From positions 927-64,926 of the forward strand of contig DNJC01000153.1 in the NCBI GenBank assembly GCA_003490025.1: a stretch of DNA of 64,000 bases, given 5' to 3'. Position numbers and translations under genes: made by a program. Numbering within the stretch: position 1 is the first letter of the stretch; every line of letters begins with the position of its first letter. The stretch comes from Geobacter sp. (GTDB lineage Bacteria > Desulfobacterota > Desulfuromonadia > Geobacterales > Geobacteraceae). The notes below the pieces were generated by a model. That model had not been told where the DNA came from, did no database searches, and worked only from the letters and a program-made list of their open reading frames with translations. Of this stretch, positions 24,415 to 33,386 are shown piece by piece.

Positions 24415-26160
24415 ATGATTCAACTAAAAACCAGAAAGAGCGCAGTTAGATACACACTTTCCAGCCTCGCGCTGCTCCTGACGGTGACAGGTTTCACGCC
24501 GCCAGCCCAAGCGACCTTCTCTATCCCGGCCAACCGCGGCATAACCTGGACCGACAACGTCGGCGTCAAGGGCGGCATCCCGGCACGGAGCACCATCTAC
24601 ACCACGCTGAAGCCCTCCGGCGGCGACGACGCCACGGCGATCAAGGCCGCCATCGCCAACTGCCCGGCAAACCAGGTTGTGTTGCTTGCTGCAGGCACCT
24701 TCAACATAAGCAGCCCCATCGTCGTTAAGTCCAACATGACCCTCAGGGGAAGCGGGATGGGCAAGACCATCATCAAGGGGAAGAGCGGGATGTCCGGCAA
24801 CACCGTGCTCGGCATCGGATCCAAGCCCAGCGTCGGGACCGGCATAGCGCTGACTGCCGGGTTGCAGAAAGGCTCCACCACCATAACGACGTCGACCGCC
24901 CACGGTTGGACCCCGGGCACCATCATCGTGATCGACCAGTTGAACAACGTCAACGACGACCCGCCGGTCACCAACGTCGGCAATAACGGGACCTGCAGTT
25001 GGTGCGGCAGGGCGTCCGGCACCAGATCGTTGGCCCAGATCGCGAAGGTTGTGGCGGTCCCCTCTCCGACCACGGCAACTCTCGAAGTGCCGCTGTACTG
25101 GAACTATGACGCCTCGCTTTCGCCCCAGGCGGTGAAGCTCTCCGGGGTGACCACCAACGCCGGGATCGAGGATTTGACCGTGGACAACAGCGCAAGCGGC
25201 AGCAGCGCACAGAAGAGCTCCGGGACCATCGCGATCTTGGGAACCTCCAACTGCTGGGTTCAGAATACGGAGGCGATCGGCGCCTACGAGGCGATCCTGC
25301 TCCTTAACTGGGGCGCCTACAGGAACACCATCCGCGGCAACAAGCTCCACGAGGGGTTCCCGACCACGGCGACGGACGGCAGCAGCTCCTTCGCGACCAG
25401 CCGCGCCTACGGTATCAACTCACAGATGTATTCGTCGGCCAACCTGATCGACAATAACCAGATCTACCACCTGTCAACGGGTTTGATCACCGCCGGCCCC
25501 TTTTCCGGCAACGTCTTCGCCTACAACTACATAACGGAGCTGTACCTTAACGTACTCACCTTCAACCCGTACGCGATATCGTTCCACGGCAGCCATGCCT
25601 TCATGAACCTAGTCGAGGGTAACTACATCGACAGCAGGGTCGCCTCGGACTGGGTGTGGGGGACCAAGAGCCACAACACCTACTTCCGCAACAAGGTCGC
25701 GCTCGCCCCGAACCGGACCGGGGGGGCCTGGGACATCGACCTGCAGTACTACAGCCGTTACTACAACGTGGTCGGCAACGTTCTGGGCAGGAGCACGGAG
25801 AGCCTCTACACCCTGGAGGCCCTGGATGCCAAGACCTCGTCCATCTTCCGGCTCGGTTACAACAGTGACGGCGACGGCACGGCGTCGGGCAACGACATCG
25901 GCGTCGGCAACACGGTGCTGCGCCACGGCAACTGGGACACCTACAACAACGCCGTGGTATGGGACCGCACCAGTGATCAGACGCTACCCCAGTCGCTCTA
26001 CCTGAGCAGCCAGCCCGAGTGGTGGGGCGGCCTCCAGTGGCCCTGCATCGGACCGGACGTCTCGCCGAAGTATCCGGCAGCGCCCGGCGCCGGCAAGGGT
26101 ACCCCATGGGGCGGCGCTGTCAAGATCGTCTCCTCACCGGTGATGAACGCCGCGAAGTAA
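24415..26160 (+). CDS. Secreted right-handed beta-helix (pectate-lyase-like) protein
   Basis: 581 residues from the ATG at 24415, which has AGGA six bases upstream; an in-frame ATG at 24403 lacks one. The signal peptide ends near PPAQA. The start of the mature chain (GDDATAIKAAIANCPANQVVLLAAGTF, then SNMTLRGSGMGKTIIKG) is the typical entry of pectate-lyase/GH28-type beta-helices, followed by parallel beta-helix coils with N-x-I and G-N-x motifs (YNYITE, VEGNYID, RNKVAL). Catalytic residues cannot be placed by eye. It probably binds or cuts polysaccharide outside the cell. It follows the riboswitch-controlled FN3 gene by 79 nt and may share its transcript; a strong terminator ends the unit. 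Confidence 0.82.
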   Translation: MIQLKTRKSAVRYTLSSLALLLTVTGFTPPAQATFSIPANRGITWTDNVGVKGGIPARSTIYTTLKPSGGDDATAIKAAIANCPANQVVLLAAGTFNISSPIVVKSNMTLRGSGMGKTIIKGKSGMSGNTVLGIGSKPSVGTGIALTAGLQKGSTTITTSTAHGWTPGTIIVIDQLNNVNDDPPVTNVGNNGTCSWCGRASGTRSLAQIAKVVAVPSPTTATLEVPLYWNYDASLSPQAVKLSGVTTNAGIEDLTVDNSASGSSAQKSSGTIAILGTSNCWVQNTEAIGAYEAILLLNWGAYRNTIRGNKLHEGFPTTATDGSSSFATSRAYGINSQMYSSANLIDNNQIYHLSTGLITAGPFSGNVFAYNYITELYLNVLTFNPYAISFHGSHAFMNLVEGNYIDSRVASDWVWGTKSHNTYFRNKVALAPNRTGGAWDIDLQYYSRYYNVVGNVLGRSTESLYTLEALDAKTSSIFRLGYNSDGDGTASGNDIGVGNTVLRHGNWDTYNNAVVWDRTSDQTLPQSLYLSSQPEWWGGLQWPCIGPDVSPKYPAAPGAGKGTPWGGAVKIVSSPVMNAAK

Positions 26161-26183
26161 CCGCGGGACAGGCACAACAACTA

Positions 26184-26217
26184 AGCCCTGCATCTTTCAA
26201 GATGCAGGGCTTTTTTT
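26184..26217 (+). terminator. Intrinsic terminator after the beta-helix gene
   Basis: Perfect 11-bp stem AGCCCTGCATC / GATGCAGGGCT (26184-26194 and 26201-26211), a six-base loop and a run of seven T. It lies between converging genes and mainly serves the rightward unit; the other side lacks a good T-run. Confidence 0.92.
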
Positions 26218-26246
26218 GCGTGTGGTGGGACAGTGAGGGGACGATG

Positions 26247-27512
26247 CTACTGGTCGGCCACGGCGCAAGCGCAGGTCCTCAGCTTCCAGAGGACGGCCAC
26301 CCAGATGATGACGGCGTACAGCCCGTCGGAGGCGAGGCTGGCGCAGGCCGACCCCTTCCAGGAGTAGGTCGGGACCAGCCAGAGGTTGAGTGCGACGTTG
26401 AACAGCGCCGTCGTCACGAGGCAGGCGGTCCTCAGCCCCTGGAATCCGGCGCCGGTCAGCGCGTTGGCGGGGAAGTAGTGGAGCACCTTCAAAAGCGGCA
26501 AAAGCGCGAGCCAGCGCAGCGCATCGGTCGCCTCGGCGAAATCCCGGCCGAAGACCAGTGGGAGGAGCGGTGCGGACACGAACAAGACGAGCGAGGCGGC
26601 CAGGGCGTAGCCCGCCGCAACGGGGAGGAGTTTTCCCACGAGCGCTACCGTGCCGCGCATCCCTTGGGCGCCGCTTTGGAAGAAGCGCGCGTAGGAAGCG
26701 GAGATGAGCGAGCGAATCGGTATGAAGGCGACATCGATGAGACGGTACGCCGCGGCGTAGATGCCGGCAGCCTGCAACGTGGACAGGCGGGTCAGCATCG
26801 TCTTATCGATGTCGTTGAAGATGCTCTGGGAGCAGAGGGCGACCGAGAAGTATAAGCCTTCCCGCACCTCCGCATCGAGGATCCTCCCGCGATACGCCGC
26901 TTTCCCCAGTTCCCTGCCGACCAGGTAGACCCCGGCCAGGAAGGCTATCCCAGTGCTGACGAGGTAGACGTACCCCAGGTCCATCGGAGTCGGCTTCTTG
27001 ATCGCGATGAGGACGACGAGGGCCAAAAGGCGGGTGGCATTAGGCAAGACCAGCAGGAAGGAGGTCATGGTCATGCGCTGGAAACCTTGGAATGCCTGGG
27101 CTGATACGTTGAGCATCGACAGGAAAAGGAGGTCGGCAATGGCGACGGTCACCACGAGAAGAAACGGTATGGTGGGAGGGAGGATGAACAGCGAGAGCAC
27201 CGCCGTGGCAATGGTCAGTATTACGCCGCTCGACCATGTGAGAAGGATCGTCCTCCCCCAGAACCGTGCGAACTCCGACCTGTCGCTGGCAACATGCTTG
27301 ATGAGGATGTTCCCCGACCCCATGCTGGCAAACGGGGCCATCATGGTGGCGAGCGAGGTAACGCCGATAAAAGCGCCGTATCCCTGGGCACCGAGCGACC
27401 TGGCGATGAGGACGAAGTAGACGGCACGGATGGGGAGCTGCGCCCCGTGTCCCAGGAGCATCCACATCGTGTCACGCGAGAGTTCGCTTTTCCTGAGCTT
27501 GTTCCAAAACAC
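26247..27512 (-). CDS. Polysaccharide flippase (Wzx, MOP superfamily)
   Basis: 421 residues from a GTG at 27510-27512 with AAGGAG five bases upstream (the frame opens slightly earlier at another GTG). About twelve hydrophobic segments are spread along the chain with short charged loops, typical of Wzx/RfbX and MATE-like transporters. The motif-like start LSRDTMWMLLGHGAQ and the SLGAQGYGAFIGVTSL loop match Polysacc_synt proteins. It would flip lipid-linked repeat units across the inner membrane. It is the last gene of the exopolysaccharide operon, just after the ligase/polymerase gene. Confidence 0.87.
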   Translation of the reverse strand: MFWNKLRKSELSRDTMWMLLGHGAQLPIRAVYFVLIARSLGAQGYGAFIGVTSLATMMAPFASMGSGNILIKHVASDRSEFARFWGRTILLTWSSGVILTIATAVLSLFILPPTIPFLLVVTVAIADLLFLSMLNVSAQAFQGFQRMTMTSFLLVLPNATRLLALVVLIAIKKPTPMDLGYVYLVSTGIAFLAGVYLVGRELGKAAYRGRILDAEVREGLYFSVALCSQSIFNDIDKTMLTRLSTLQAAGIYAAAYRLIDVAFIPIRSLISASYARFFQSGAQGMRGTVALVGKLLPVAAGYALAASLVLFVSAPLLPLVFGRDFAEATDALRWLALLPLLKVLHYFPANALTGAGFQGLRTACLVTTALFNVALNLWLVPTYSWKGSACASLASDGLYAVIIWVAVLWKLRTCACAVADQ

Positions 27513-27539
27513 CCTTACTCCTTCCACTCAAGGTACCGA

Positions 27540-28880
27540 TTACGGACCGGCCGCGTCCAGTGACCGGTACCGCGAAGGCTGGTACAGGGCGGCGAGGCTC
27601 AGCATGATCCATATCAGGTGGGGACCGCCGAAGCGCGATTCGGTGAAGTTATAGAACAGGGCCGTGATCCAGAAGGTAAAGAGCAAAATTGCGAAGCGGT
27701 TGCCGTCCTCCAGTTCTTCCTTCAACCTCGAGCCTACGGACACCATCACCGCAAGCAGCAGGAACAGGCCCAACAGGCCGCCGTTCAGGTAAGTCTCCAG
27801 GTAGCCGTTGTGGGCTTGCCGCGGCAGGAAGAGGTAGCGCTCCCACAGGTCGTCGGCCCGGGATCCCAGCCAGAAGCTCTGGTAGCCGGTCCCAAGGAGC
27901 GGGTTTATACTGACATCAAGCACGTCGTTCCAGAGTTCCGTTCTCCCGGTGAAGGTCAGGTCCCGGCCCACCGCCGCCGTTATCGCCTCGAGCACGCCAT
28001 GGGCAGAGAAGAGGCCCAGCATCCCGAGGGCCGCTGCGATCGTATAGACACCGAGGTGCCTGGACTGCCTTCTCAGGCAGGAAAGCTTCATGGCGAGAAG
28101 GATCCCGCCCCCCAGTACGACGCAGAGAAGGGATGTCGAACTGCTTGATAGGACCATCAGGTATCCGGCCAGCATGAGGAGCAGCGTCATGACCGCCGCG
28201 TCCCCTCCCCTTCCCTCCTTGCCGCCGCGCATGTAGAGGAGTTCCCACAAGAGGTAGACGCCACATATGTACATGATGCTTCCCAACATGTTCTTGTGCA
28301 GCGTTATGCCGCTGTACGCCATGCTGGAAATATCGCTGCTGATATCGCTGCTGTAGTAGGTTCCGATGGCCGGGAAGAAGCGGATGAAGACGACGGAAAG
28401 CGGTATCACCAGGTAGGCAAACCTCGCCAGCATGGCGCGCGTCGCTCTCCCCGGATCTTCTTCTGACAGGATCACCAGGACCATGATGACGTTGCCGGCT
28501 TCCCGAACCCACCTCTTGAAGCTGACGAAGGGGAAGTCGGACCAGACGATGCTGATCGCGCAGTACCCGATGAAGGCAACGAACCAGATGTTGCTCCCGA
28601 GCACCCTATACCATTCAGGCCGTCTGCGGGCAACTACGATCATCCCCAAAACGATGAGGGCGACCAGCGTGTACCTGTCTAGTGGACTCCCCTCGAGGAA
28701 GGCGTCAGCTGAGTCGATCTCCCTGTTGCCAAACCAGGCAGAGAGAGGCCTGGTTCCGAGGATGACAAACCACGTCAGGGGTATCCACAGCGCCGGGGAT
28801 GACATCTGGCGCAACTCCCTGTCCCGAGAGAACAGGAAGGCCACGAATACAAAGCATATCAGCAGGGCGATCATGGACAT
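27540..28880 (-). CDS. O-antigen ligase / Wzy-like polymerase family membrane protein
   Basis: 446 residues from the ATG at 28878-28880 (AAGG upstream); an earlier TTG at 28913 is possible. About ten to twelve membrane segments. The Wzy_C-type loop contains GRTELWNDVL...PLLGTGYQSFWLG and QAHNGYLETYLNGGLLG, with the conserved His of this family. These enzymes polymerise or transfer lipid-linked glycans in the periplasm. A short in-frame duplication encodes DISSDISS near 28321-28345 (tandem 12-bp repeat). It lies between a GT2 gene and the flippase, supporting a Wzx/Wzy-type export route. Confidence 0.87.
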   Translation of the reverse strand: MSMIALLICFVFVAFLFSRDRELRQMSSPALWIPLTWFVILGTRPLSAWFGNREIDSADAFLEGSPLDRYTLVALIVLGMIVVARRRPEWYRVLGSNIWFVAFIGYCAISIVWSDFPFVSFKRWVREAGNVIMVLVILSEEDPGRATRAMLARFAYLVIPLSVVFIRFFPAIGTYYSSDISSDISSMAYSGITLHKNMLGSIMYICGVYLLWELLYMRGGKEGRGGDAAVMTLLLMLAGYLMVLSSSSTSLLCVVLGGGILLAMKLSCLRRQSRHLGVYTIAAALGMLGLFSAHGVLEAITAAVGRDLTFTGRTELWNDVLDVSINPLLGTGYQSFWLGSRADDLWERYLFLPRQAHNGYLETYLNGGLLGLFLLLAVMVSVGSRLKEELEDGNRFAILLFTFWITALFYNFTESRFGGPHLIWIMLSLAALYQPSRYRSLDAAGP

Positions 28881-28966
28881 GTCGAGCCTTGGTACCTTTT
28901 CAGGTGTGGGCAACGCAGGGGCGGAAGGCTCACCCGGCCTTCAGGAAACGCCACGCCCTCGTGCTG

Positions 28967-29881
28967 TCAATCATCTCTAAGACGTATGTGAACGTGACCG
29001 AAGAAACCGGAGAGCCATGCGATATGGTAGGCGCTCTTCACCAGACACTTGATGCAGTAATGCTTCCCCATCAGGGTGGCAAAAGGGACCGCAGTGGAAT
29101 AGACACATGCCGCGGCGAATGCGAAAGCCAGGTGCCCACCGGAGGATCCTTGCTTTCTCATCCAGGCCCCGCTGAGCCCCCCCTTCCTCACGGCTCTCCT
29201 CAGGTAGAAGGAGGCCGTCCAGCGATCGGGCAGGACCGTCTCGAACACGACCGCCTCGTTGCACCAGACAAAGACATGCCCCTTTTGCATGACTAACTCA
29301 AAGAAGCGGACGTCGGAGCCGCCGCTTCTGCCGAAGGCGGGATCGAAGCGGTGGTCCGACGGAGCGAAGACCTCTCGCTTTATCAGCACGTTCCCGGTCC
29401 GGGTATCGGAGGAGCGCATGACGGTCCCGGTGGCATGGTTTTTCCTCTCGCACAACCTGCTCCTGATCACCCACCAGGGGCACCCCTGTTCGAAATGAGG
29501 CCGGACCGGGCCAAGAACCCCGTCGGCCCCGAAGGCGCGCAAAGCCCTCAGCATGTGCAGCAGCCATTGGTCGTCAGGAAACTCGTCATCGTCGATGAAG
29601 GCGATCAGCCCCCCCCCTGCCATCTCGACAGCCTTGTTCCTGGCAAGGGCGATATTCTGCTCCGGCTCGACGTGGTACTCTACCTTCAGGCATTGCGACT
29701 TTTGAAACTCCAGGACCACCTGCTCCGCGGACCTTGTGGCATCGTTGTCCACTACGACTGCCGAATAGGTGAATTCCCCTGCAGTTTGTTGGCCGGCGAG
29801 CTTTGCCAGCAACCGCTGCAGCAGTTCGGTCCTTTTAAAGGTGCAGATGCAGACGCTGATATGGGGGGACAGCACGTTCAT
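28967..29881 (-). CDS. Glycosyltransferase family 2
   Basis: 304 residues, GGAGA upstream. N-terminal GT-A nucleotide-binding fold with ISVCICTFKR and the acidic metal motif AFIDDDEFP. An acceptor-side region contains RWTASFYLRRAVRKGG, and the C-terminal part has one or two hydrophobic stretches (FAFAAACVYSTAVPF). It adds a sugar to the growing lipid-linked repeat on the cytoplasmic face; donor and linkage unknown. Gene order (two GT2 genes followed by ligase and flippase) is normal for a Wzy-dependent exopolysaccharide operon. Confidence 0.88.
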   Translation of the reverse strand: MNVLSPHISVCICTFKRTELLQRLLAKLAGQQTAGEFTYSAVVVDNDATRSAEQVVLEFQKSQCLKVEYHVEPEQNIALARNKAVEMAGGGLIAFIDDDEFPDDQWLLHMLRALRAFGADGVLGPVRPHFEQGCPWWVIRSRLCERKNHATGTVMRSSDTRTGNVLIKREVFAPSDHRFDPAFGRSGGSDVRFFELVMQKGHVFVWCNEAVVFETVLPDRWTASFYLRRAVRKGGLSGAWMRKQGSSGGHLAFAFAAACVYSTAVPFATLMGKHYCIKCLVKSAYHIAWLSGFFGHVHIRLRDD

Positions 29882-29917
29882 GTCTCTCTCCCTGGGTGGA
29901 CGTGGGCGTACAAGCCG

Positions 29918-30853
29918 TCAGATCTCGGGATCCAAAAGCAGCTTGCGGCGGGCAATCTTCTTCAATCTCGCCATCTGTTCCTTCCTCCTGAACGCTACCA
30001 GTTGGGGTGAGATGGGGCGCTCGATCCCTCTCAGCCAACCCCAGGCGTACCCGCACAGCAGACACAGCCCCCCCAGCATGTACGGTTGTTTCTTCATCTG
30101 GTACGCTCCCCGGAAAATCTCCCAAAGCGGGTGCCCTCCCAGGTAATAATCCTGCTTCCCGAACCTGAAGCGAGCCCCCAGCACGCTCCCTTTCCCGGTC
30201 CCCATCACCCTGTGGTGGATAAAGCATTTTTCCGGAAAAGTCCGCGTCTGCCACCCGATCATGCGGGCCGTTGTCACCGCCGTCCAATCGACCCCCCCGC
30301 CCTTGATGCTGACGTATCCGCCTATCTCTTCGTAGCATGCGCGTCTGAAGAGCTGGCATTGACCCGAGACGTGCTCGACGTTGACGATGTCGTAATCATA
30401 GGCGACGGAGCCGTCCTCGACGAACGCGGTGCCAGCGACCCCAAGCTCCGGATTGACCGCAAATTTCCCAAGGATGAACTCGAAATGATCCGGGTCGAAT
30501 GAGATGTCGGCATCAAGGTTCCCGACGATGTCGAAGTGCAGGTTCCTGATGCTTTCATACCCGGCGTCGAAGGCCCGGACTTTACCGGCAAAATTACGTG
30601 TCTCAGCCGCTGATGTGCGAATGAGTTCTATCCATCCGTGTTCGCCCAGATACTTTTCCACGATCTCTTCGGTTCGGTCCGTGGAGCCGTCGCTGACAAT
30701 AACCCACTTTACGGGACGGGTCGTCTGCCTGACCATTGACTGGATGGTCAGCTCAATGAATTCCTCTTCGTTGCGTGCGGGAGTGATCAACGCATACGAA
30801 ACGCGGCCGGTTCCTCGGCCATTACTTTCTGTCACGTCAGCAACTCCGCTCAT
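29918..30853 (-). CDS. Glycosyltransferase family 2
   Basis: 311 residues from the ATG at 30851-30853, preceded by AGAGGTGG; a GTG 27 nt earlier would overlap the upstream gene. GT-A motifs: ALITPARNEEEFIELTI, VIVSDGSTDRT and the DxD-type NLDADISFDPDHFE. The later half has QCQLFRRACYEEIGGY, as in processive or transferase GT2 enzymes, and a hydrophobic C-terminal patch. It is the first of two GT2 genes of the operon and directly follows the toroid-protein gene. Donor sugar unknown. Confidence 0.88.
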   Translation of the reverse strand: MSGVADVTESNGRGTGRVSYALITPARNEEEFIELTIQSMVRQTTRPVKWVIVSDGSTDRTEEIVEKYLGEHGWIELIRTSAAETRNFAGKVRAFDAGYESIRNLHFDIVGNLDADISFDPDHFEFILGKFAVNPELGVAGTAFVEDGSVAYDYDIVNVEHVSGQCQLFRRACYEEIGGYVSIKGGGVDWTAVTTARMIGWQTRTFPEKCFIHHRVMGTGKGSVLGARFRFGKQDYYLGGHPLWEIFRGAYQMKKQPYMLGGLCLLCGYAWGWLRGIERPISPQLVAFRRKEQMARLKKIARRKLLLDPEI

Positions 30854-30863
30854 TTGGCCACCT

Positions 30864-32060
30864 CTAGCAACGTTTTTCACTGCGACTCTCGGCTAAGGTG
30901 CAGATGGCCAGCAGCATCCAGGCCTGTGACCATCTCATATATGGAATCTTGTTCGTGAACATTGGAAAAACCTGATAGTAAAAATATCCTCTCTCGTCCC
31001 ACATGTTCTCAATGGCCCAGCGATAAATTTTGAAGGCTCTTTCAACGTTGTCACTGTCCAAGTCTTGAAGCTCAACCATGGTGATGATACTCTGTGCCAC
31101 ACTGTGTATGTCGATGGGATAGGTTCTGTTGTGAAAGTACCTCGGTGCCCCCTCTTCTGTAAAAAAATGCTCCCGGTAAAACTCAAATCCGCGTTTAACA
31201 TGAGGTGCGAACTCTTCTGTGCCTGTGCAGTTGCATATCATCCGCAGGGCGCACAGGTTGAATCCGGTGTGGAAATTGTCGACCCACCCCTGCACCGGCA
31301 GCTCCCCGTACCCCCACGATCCGTCCGGGCGCTGCATGGCAGCAGAGTATCGGGCAACTTTGAGTGCAGTATCGAGATACTTCTTTTCCCCGGTATGCTT
31401 GCTCATCCTGCAGAGAAGGGCAGATCCGAGAAAATTAGCATTATGTATCGGAACACGCATCTCCGGCAGAGGATAGCTGAAGCCTATTGAAGAGTTCCCG
31501 TCTGCCCAGAACAGGTCATTCAGAATGTAATCTGCGGCACTAGCCGCCATGGCAAGACACTGCGGTTCTCCGTTGTACTCATAGGCATCAAGCAGCGCAT
31601 TCGAGACGAAGACTGTACAGACAAGGTTGGCTGCCCCCCTTGGTACAAGATCCCCCCGTGTCTGCCATGGGAAGCTATACCCCCAAGTGCAGTAGCGATC
31701 ATCAGGTGACTGCATTTCAGCCAACAGCGCGGTCATCTCGCTCAACAACCGAACTTCGGGCAACCCGATTTTGGCAAGTTTAACGAAGGCGGCAAGAAAC
31801 AGGGCCAGGGCCTTCGGATTTTGCTGCCTCGGCACCAGCAAGACCGGTCTCAGATTTACCGGCAGGCGCTTTAAAACCTGCATGAAGGCAATCCTGCACA
31901 CCTTGCTTTTCATAAATGGCGTCGCCTGGTAGATCCGGCTGTTCAAGCCGTCATAAGGATCGAATCCAGACCAGTTATTCTGCTGGCAGTAATCGATGAG
32001 AGCGTTCAGCGGCCCTCTCAAAGCGCCGGGCAGGTCGTCCTGTCTGCTGTCGTCATGCAT
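30864..32060 (-). CDS. Putative alpha/alpha-toroid protein of the exopolysaccharide operon
   Basis: 398 residues without signal peptide or membrane segment. It shows repeated helix-pair units with QxPDGSWGYG, WVDNFHTGFNLCALRMI and RYFHNRTYPIDIHSVAQSI. These are aromatic-rich loops at helix ends, as in six-hairpin glycosidases, polysaccharide lyases and terpenoid cyclases. This suggests a glycan- or isoprenoid-handling enzyme, but catalytic residues cannot be fixed. GGTGGAG stands upstream of the ATG. It follows the DUF354 gene after 169 nt and precedes two GT2 genes. Confidence 0.7.
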   Translation of the reverse strand: MHDDSRQDDLPGALRGPLNALIDYCQQNNWSGFDPYDGLNSRIYQATPFMKSKVCRIAFMQVLKRLPVNLRPVLLVPRQQNPKALALFLAAFVKLAKIGLPEVRLLSEMTALLAEMQSPDDRYCTWGYSFPWQTRGDLVPRGAANLVCTVFVSNALLDAYEYNGEPQCLAMAASAADYILNDLFWADGNSSIGFSYPLPEMRVPIHNANFLGSALLCRMSKHTGEKKYLDTALKVARYSAAMQRPDGSWGYGELPVQGWVDNFHTGFNLCALRMICNCTGTEEFAPHVKRGFEFYREHFFTEEGAPRYFHNRTYPIDIHSVAQSIITMVELQDLDSDNVERAFKIYRWAIENMWDERGYFYYQVFPMFTNKIPYMRWSQAWMLLAICTLAESRSEKRC

Positions 32061-32229
32061 GATGGCTCCACCGGTTTCTGATCATGAGGTCAGCCCGTAA
32101 AAGGGGAATCAGCACAAACAACCAAAGCTCGTGGAAAATTTTGAGGGAGTAAGGCGGGTGCAACGGCTGCGCACGAAGATGGTGCAGGCCTAGAGAATCC
32201 CGGGGCCGCAAGCGGACGTCCGGGCCATA

Positions 32230-33279
32230 TCATAACTCCTTGGCTATGGAGTTTATAATCTCTACGATCTGCTGCAGGGCCGGGCGGTTTACCTTTTCTA
32301 CTTCTTTTGAACGGTTCCTCTTCTTGAGTTCTACCTTCCCACGTATCTCCTCAGCGTTGTTGATGATGGTCAAACGTCCGCAGTCCGAGAGATGCTTGTC
32401 TATGGAGCCGATTTCGCCCCGAAAAATGCTGTAGACTGGGACGCCCAAAGCCGCGGCTTCGCGGTTCATGGTTCCGCCACCGCTTATGACTAGGTCCGAA
32501 TACCAGATCAGGTTCAGACCTGGGAAGACCTGTGCAGGGATCACGACCTTGCCCGAATCAAGCAGTTCCGGCCATCTCCCCCTTACCAGTGCGGCCTGCC
32601 CATCGTTCCGTGGCAGTAGGACCACGGTGACCTCGTCTCTGGATCCCAGCCAAGCCATAGCCTCTTCAAAAAGATGGAGGCTTTCAGGCTTGAAGTAGTG
32701 AGCCTCCGTGGCTGGCGGCCGGACGATGACGATCACCTTTTCTGGGTCGACACCAAGCTCGTCAAGAACCCCCTGTTCGGGCTGAAATCCCGGCACATAA
32801 ACATCTTCTTTCAGGCCGGAATAACGACGTATTTTCGCGGAGTGCTCGTTCACGCGACTCTCAGGGATTGCCTCTGGGATAATCAGCCAATCCGGACGAA
32901 AAAACGGAACGCCTTTGGCGTACTCGTAGTCCGTCATCATGATGGTAGGTATCCGCAGCACCGCGGACAGTATCATCTGGGAACGCGAACCGTGCGACAA
33001 AGCCAGGTCCGGTTTTCTTTCCAGTACATATGAAGCAAGCTGCACCGATCTTAGCAGAAGACCAACACCCTTCATGGCCTTGTTCTTTCCGTAATGCACG
33101 CCGACCCTCCGGTATTCCATTCCGTACAGGTCCGCAAGCTTGCATACCTGAAAACAGTCTCTAGCGGTCAGCATTACCTCGTGCCCCCTGGCCTGAAGTT
33201 CACTTATTATCGGCCTGAAGAAAGGGACATGAGGGGAATTGTCCATGTCGATCCAGATGGTTTTCTTTTCACTTTTCAT
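32230..33279 (-). CDS. DUF354-family (GT-B-like) protein
   Basis: 349 residues from the ATG at 33277-33279 with GAGG upstream; the frame opens 39 nt earlier. The opening IWIDMDNSPHVPFFRPI matches the DUF354 family, which has a GT-B-like two-domain fold related to MurG and UDP-GlcNAc 2-epimerase. Further motifs: ALSHGSRSQMI, VIVRPPATEAHYF and DLVISGGGTMNREAAALG, the last a nucleotide-sugar-binding type loop. Likely a glycosyltransferase or sugar-nucleotide enzyme of the operon. It is flanked by the CpsD-like gene and the toroid gene. Confidence 0.8.
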   Translation of the reverse strand: MKSEKKTIWIDMDNSPHVPFFRPIISELQARGHEVMLTARDCFQVCKLADLYGMEYRRVGVHYGKNKAMKGVGLLLRSVQLASYVLERKPDLALSHGSRSQMILSAVLRIPTIMMTDYEYAKGVPFFRPDWLIIPEAIPESRVNEHSAKIRRYSGLKEDVYVPGFQPEQGVLDELGVDPEKVIVIVRPPATEAHYFKPESLHLFEEAMAWLGSRDEVTVVLLPRNDGQAALVRGRWPELLDSGKVVIPAQVFPGLNLIWYSDLVISGGGTMNREAAALGVPVYSIFRGEIGSIDKHLSDCGRLTIINNAEEIRGKVELKKRNRSKEVEKVNRPALQQIVEIINSIAKEL

Positions 33280-33386
33280 TGCGACCTCTTGATTCCCATG
33301 ATTAATATCCTCATCCACTCTTCTGTCAGACTCCGCTGCCTGCTCTGCAATGTCCTTTAGCGACCAGAAAGGGATCTCCAGATGTA

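Noticed and set aside
28321..28345. Tandem 12-bp repeat as a phase-variation tract in the O-antigen ligase gene
   Set aside because: Only two copies, in frame and a multiple of three, so slippage would not switch the gene off.
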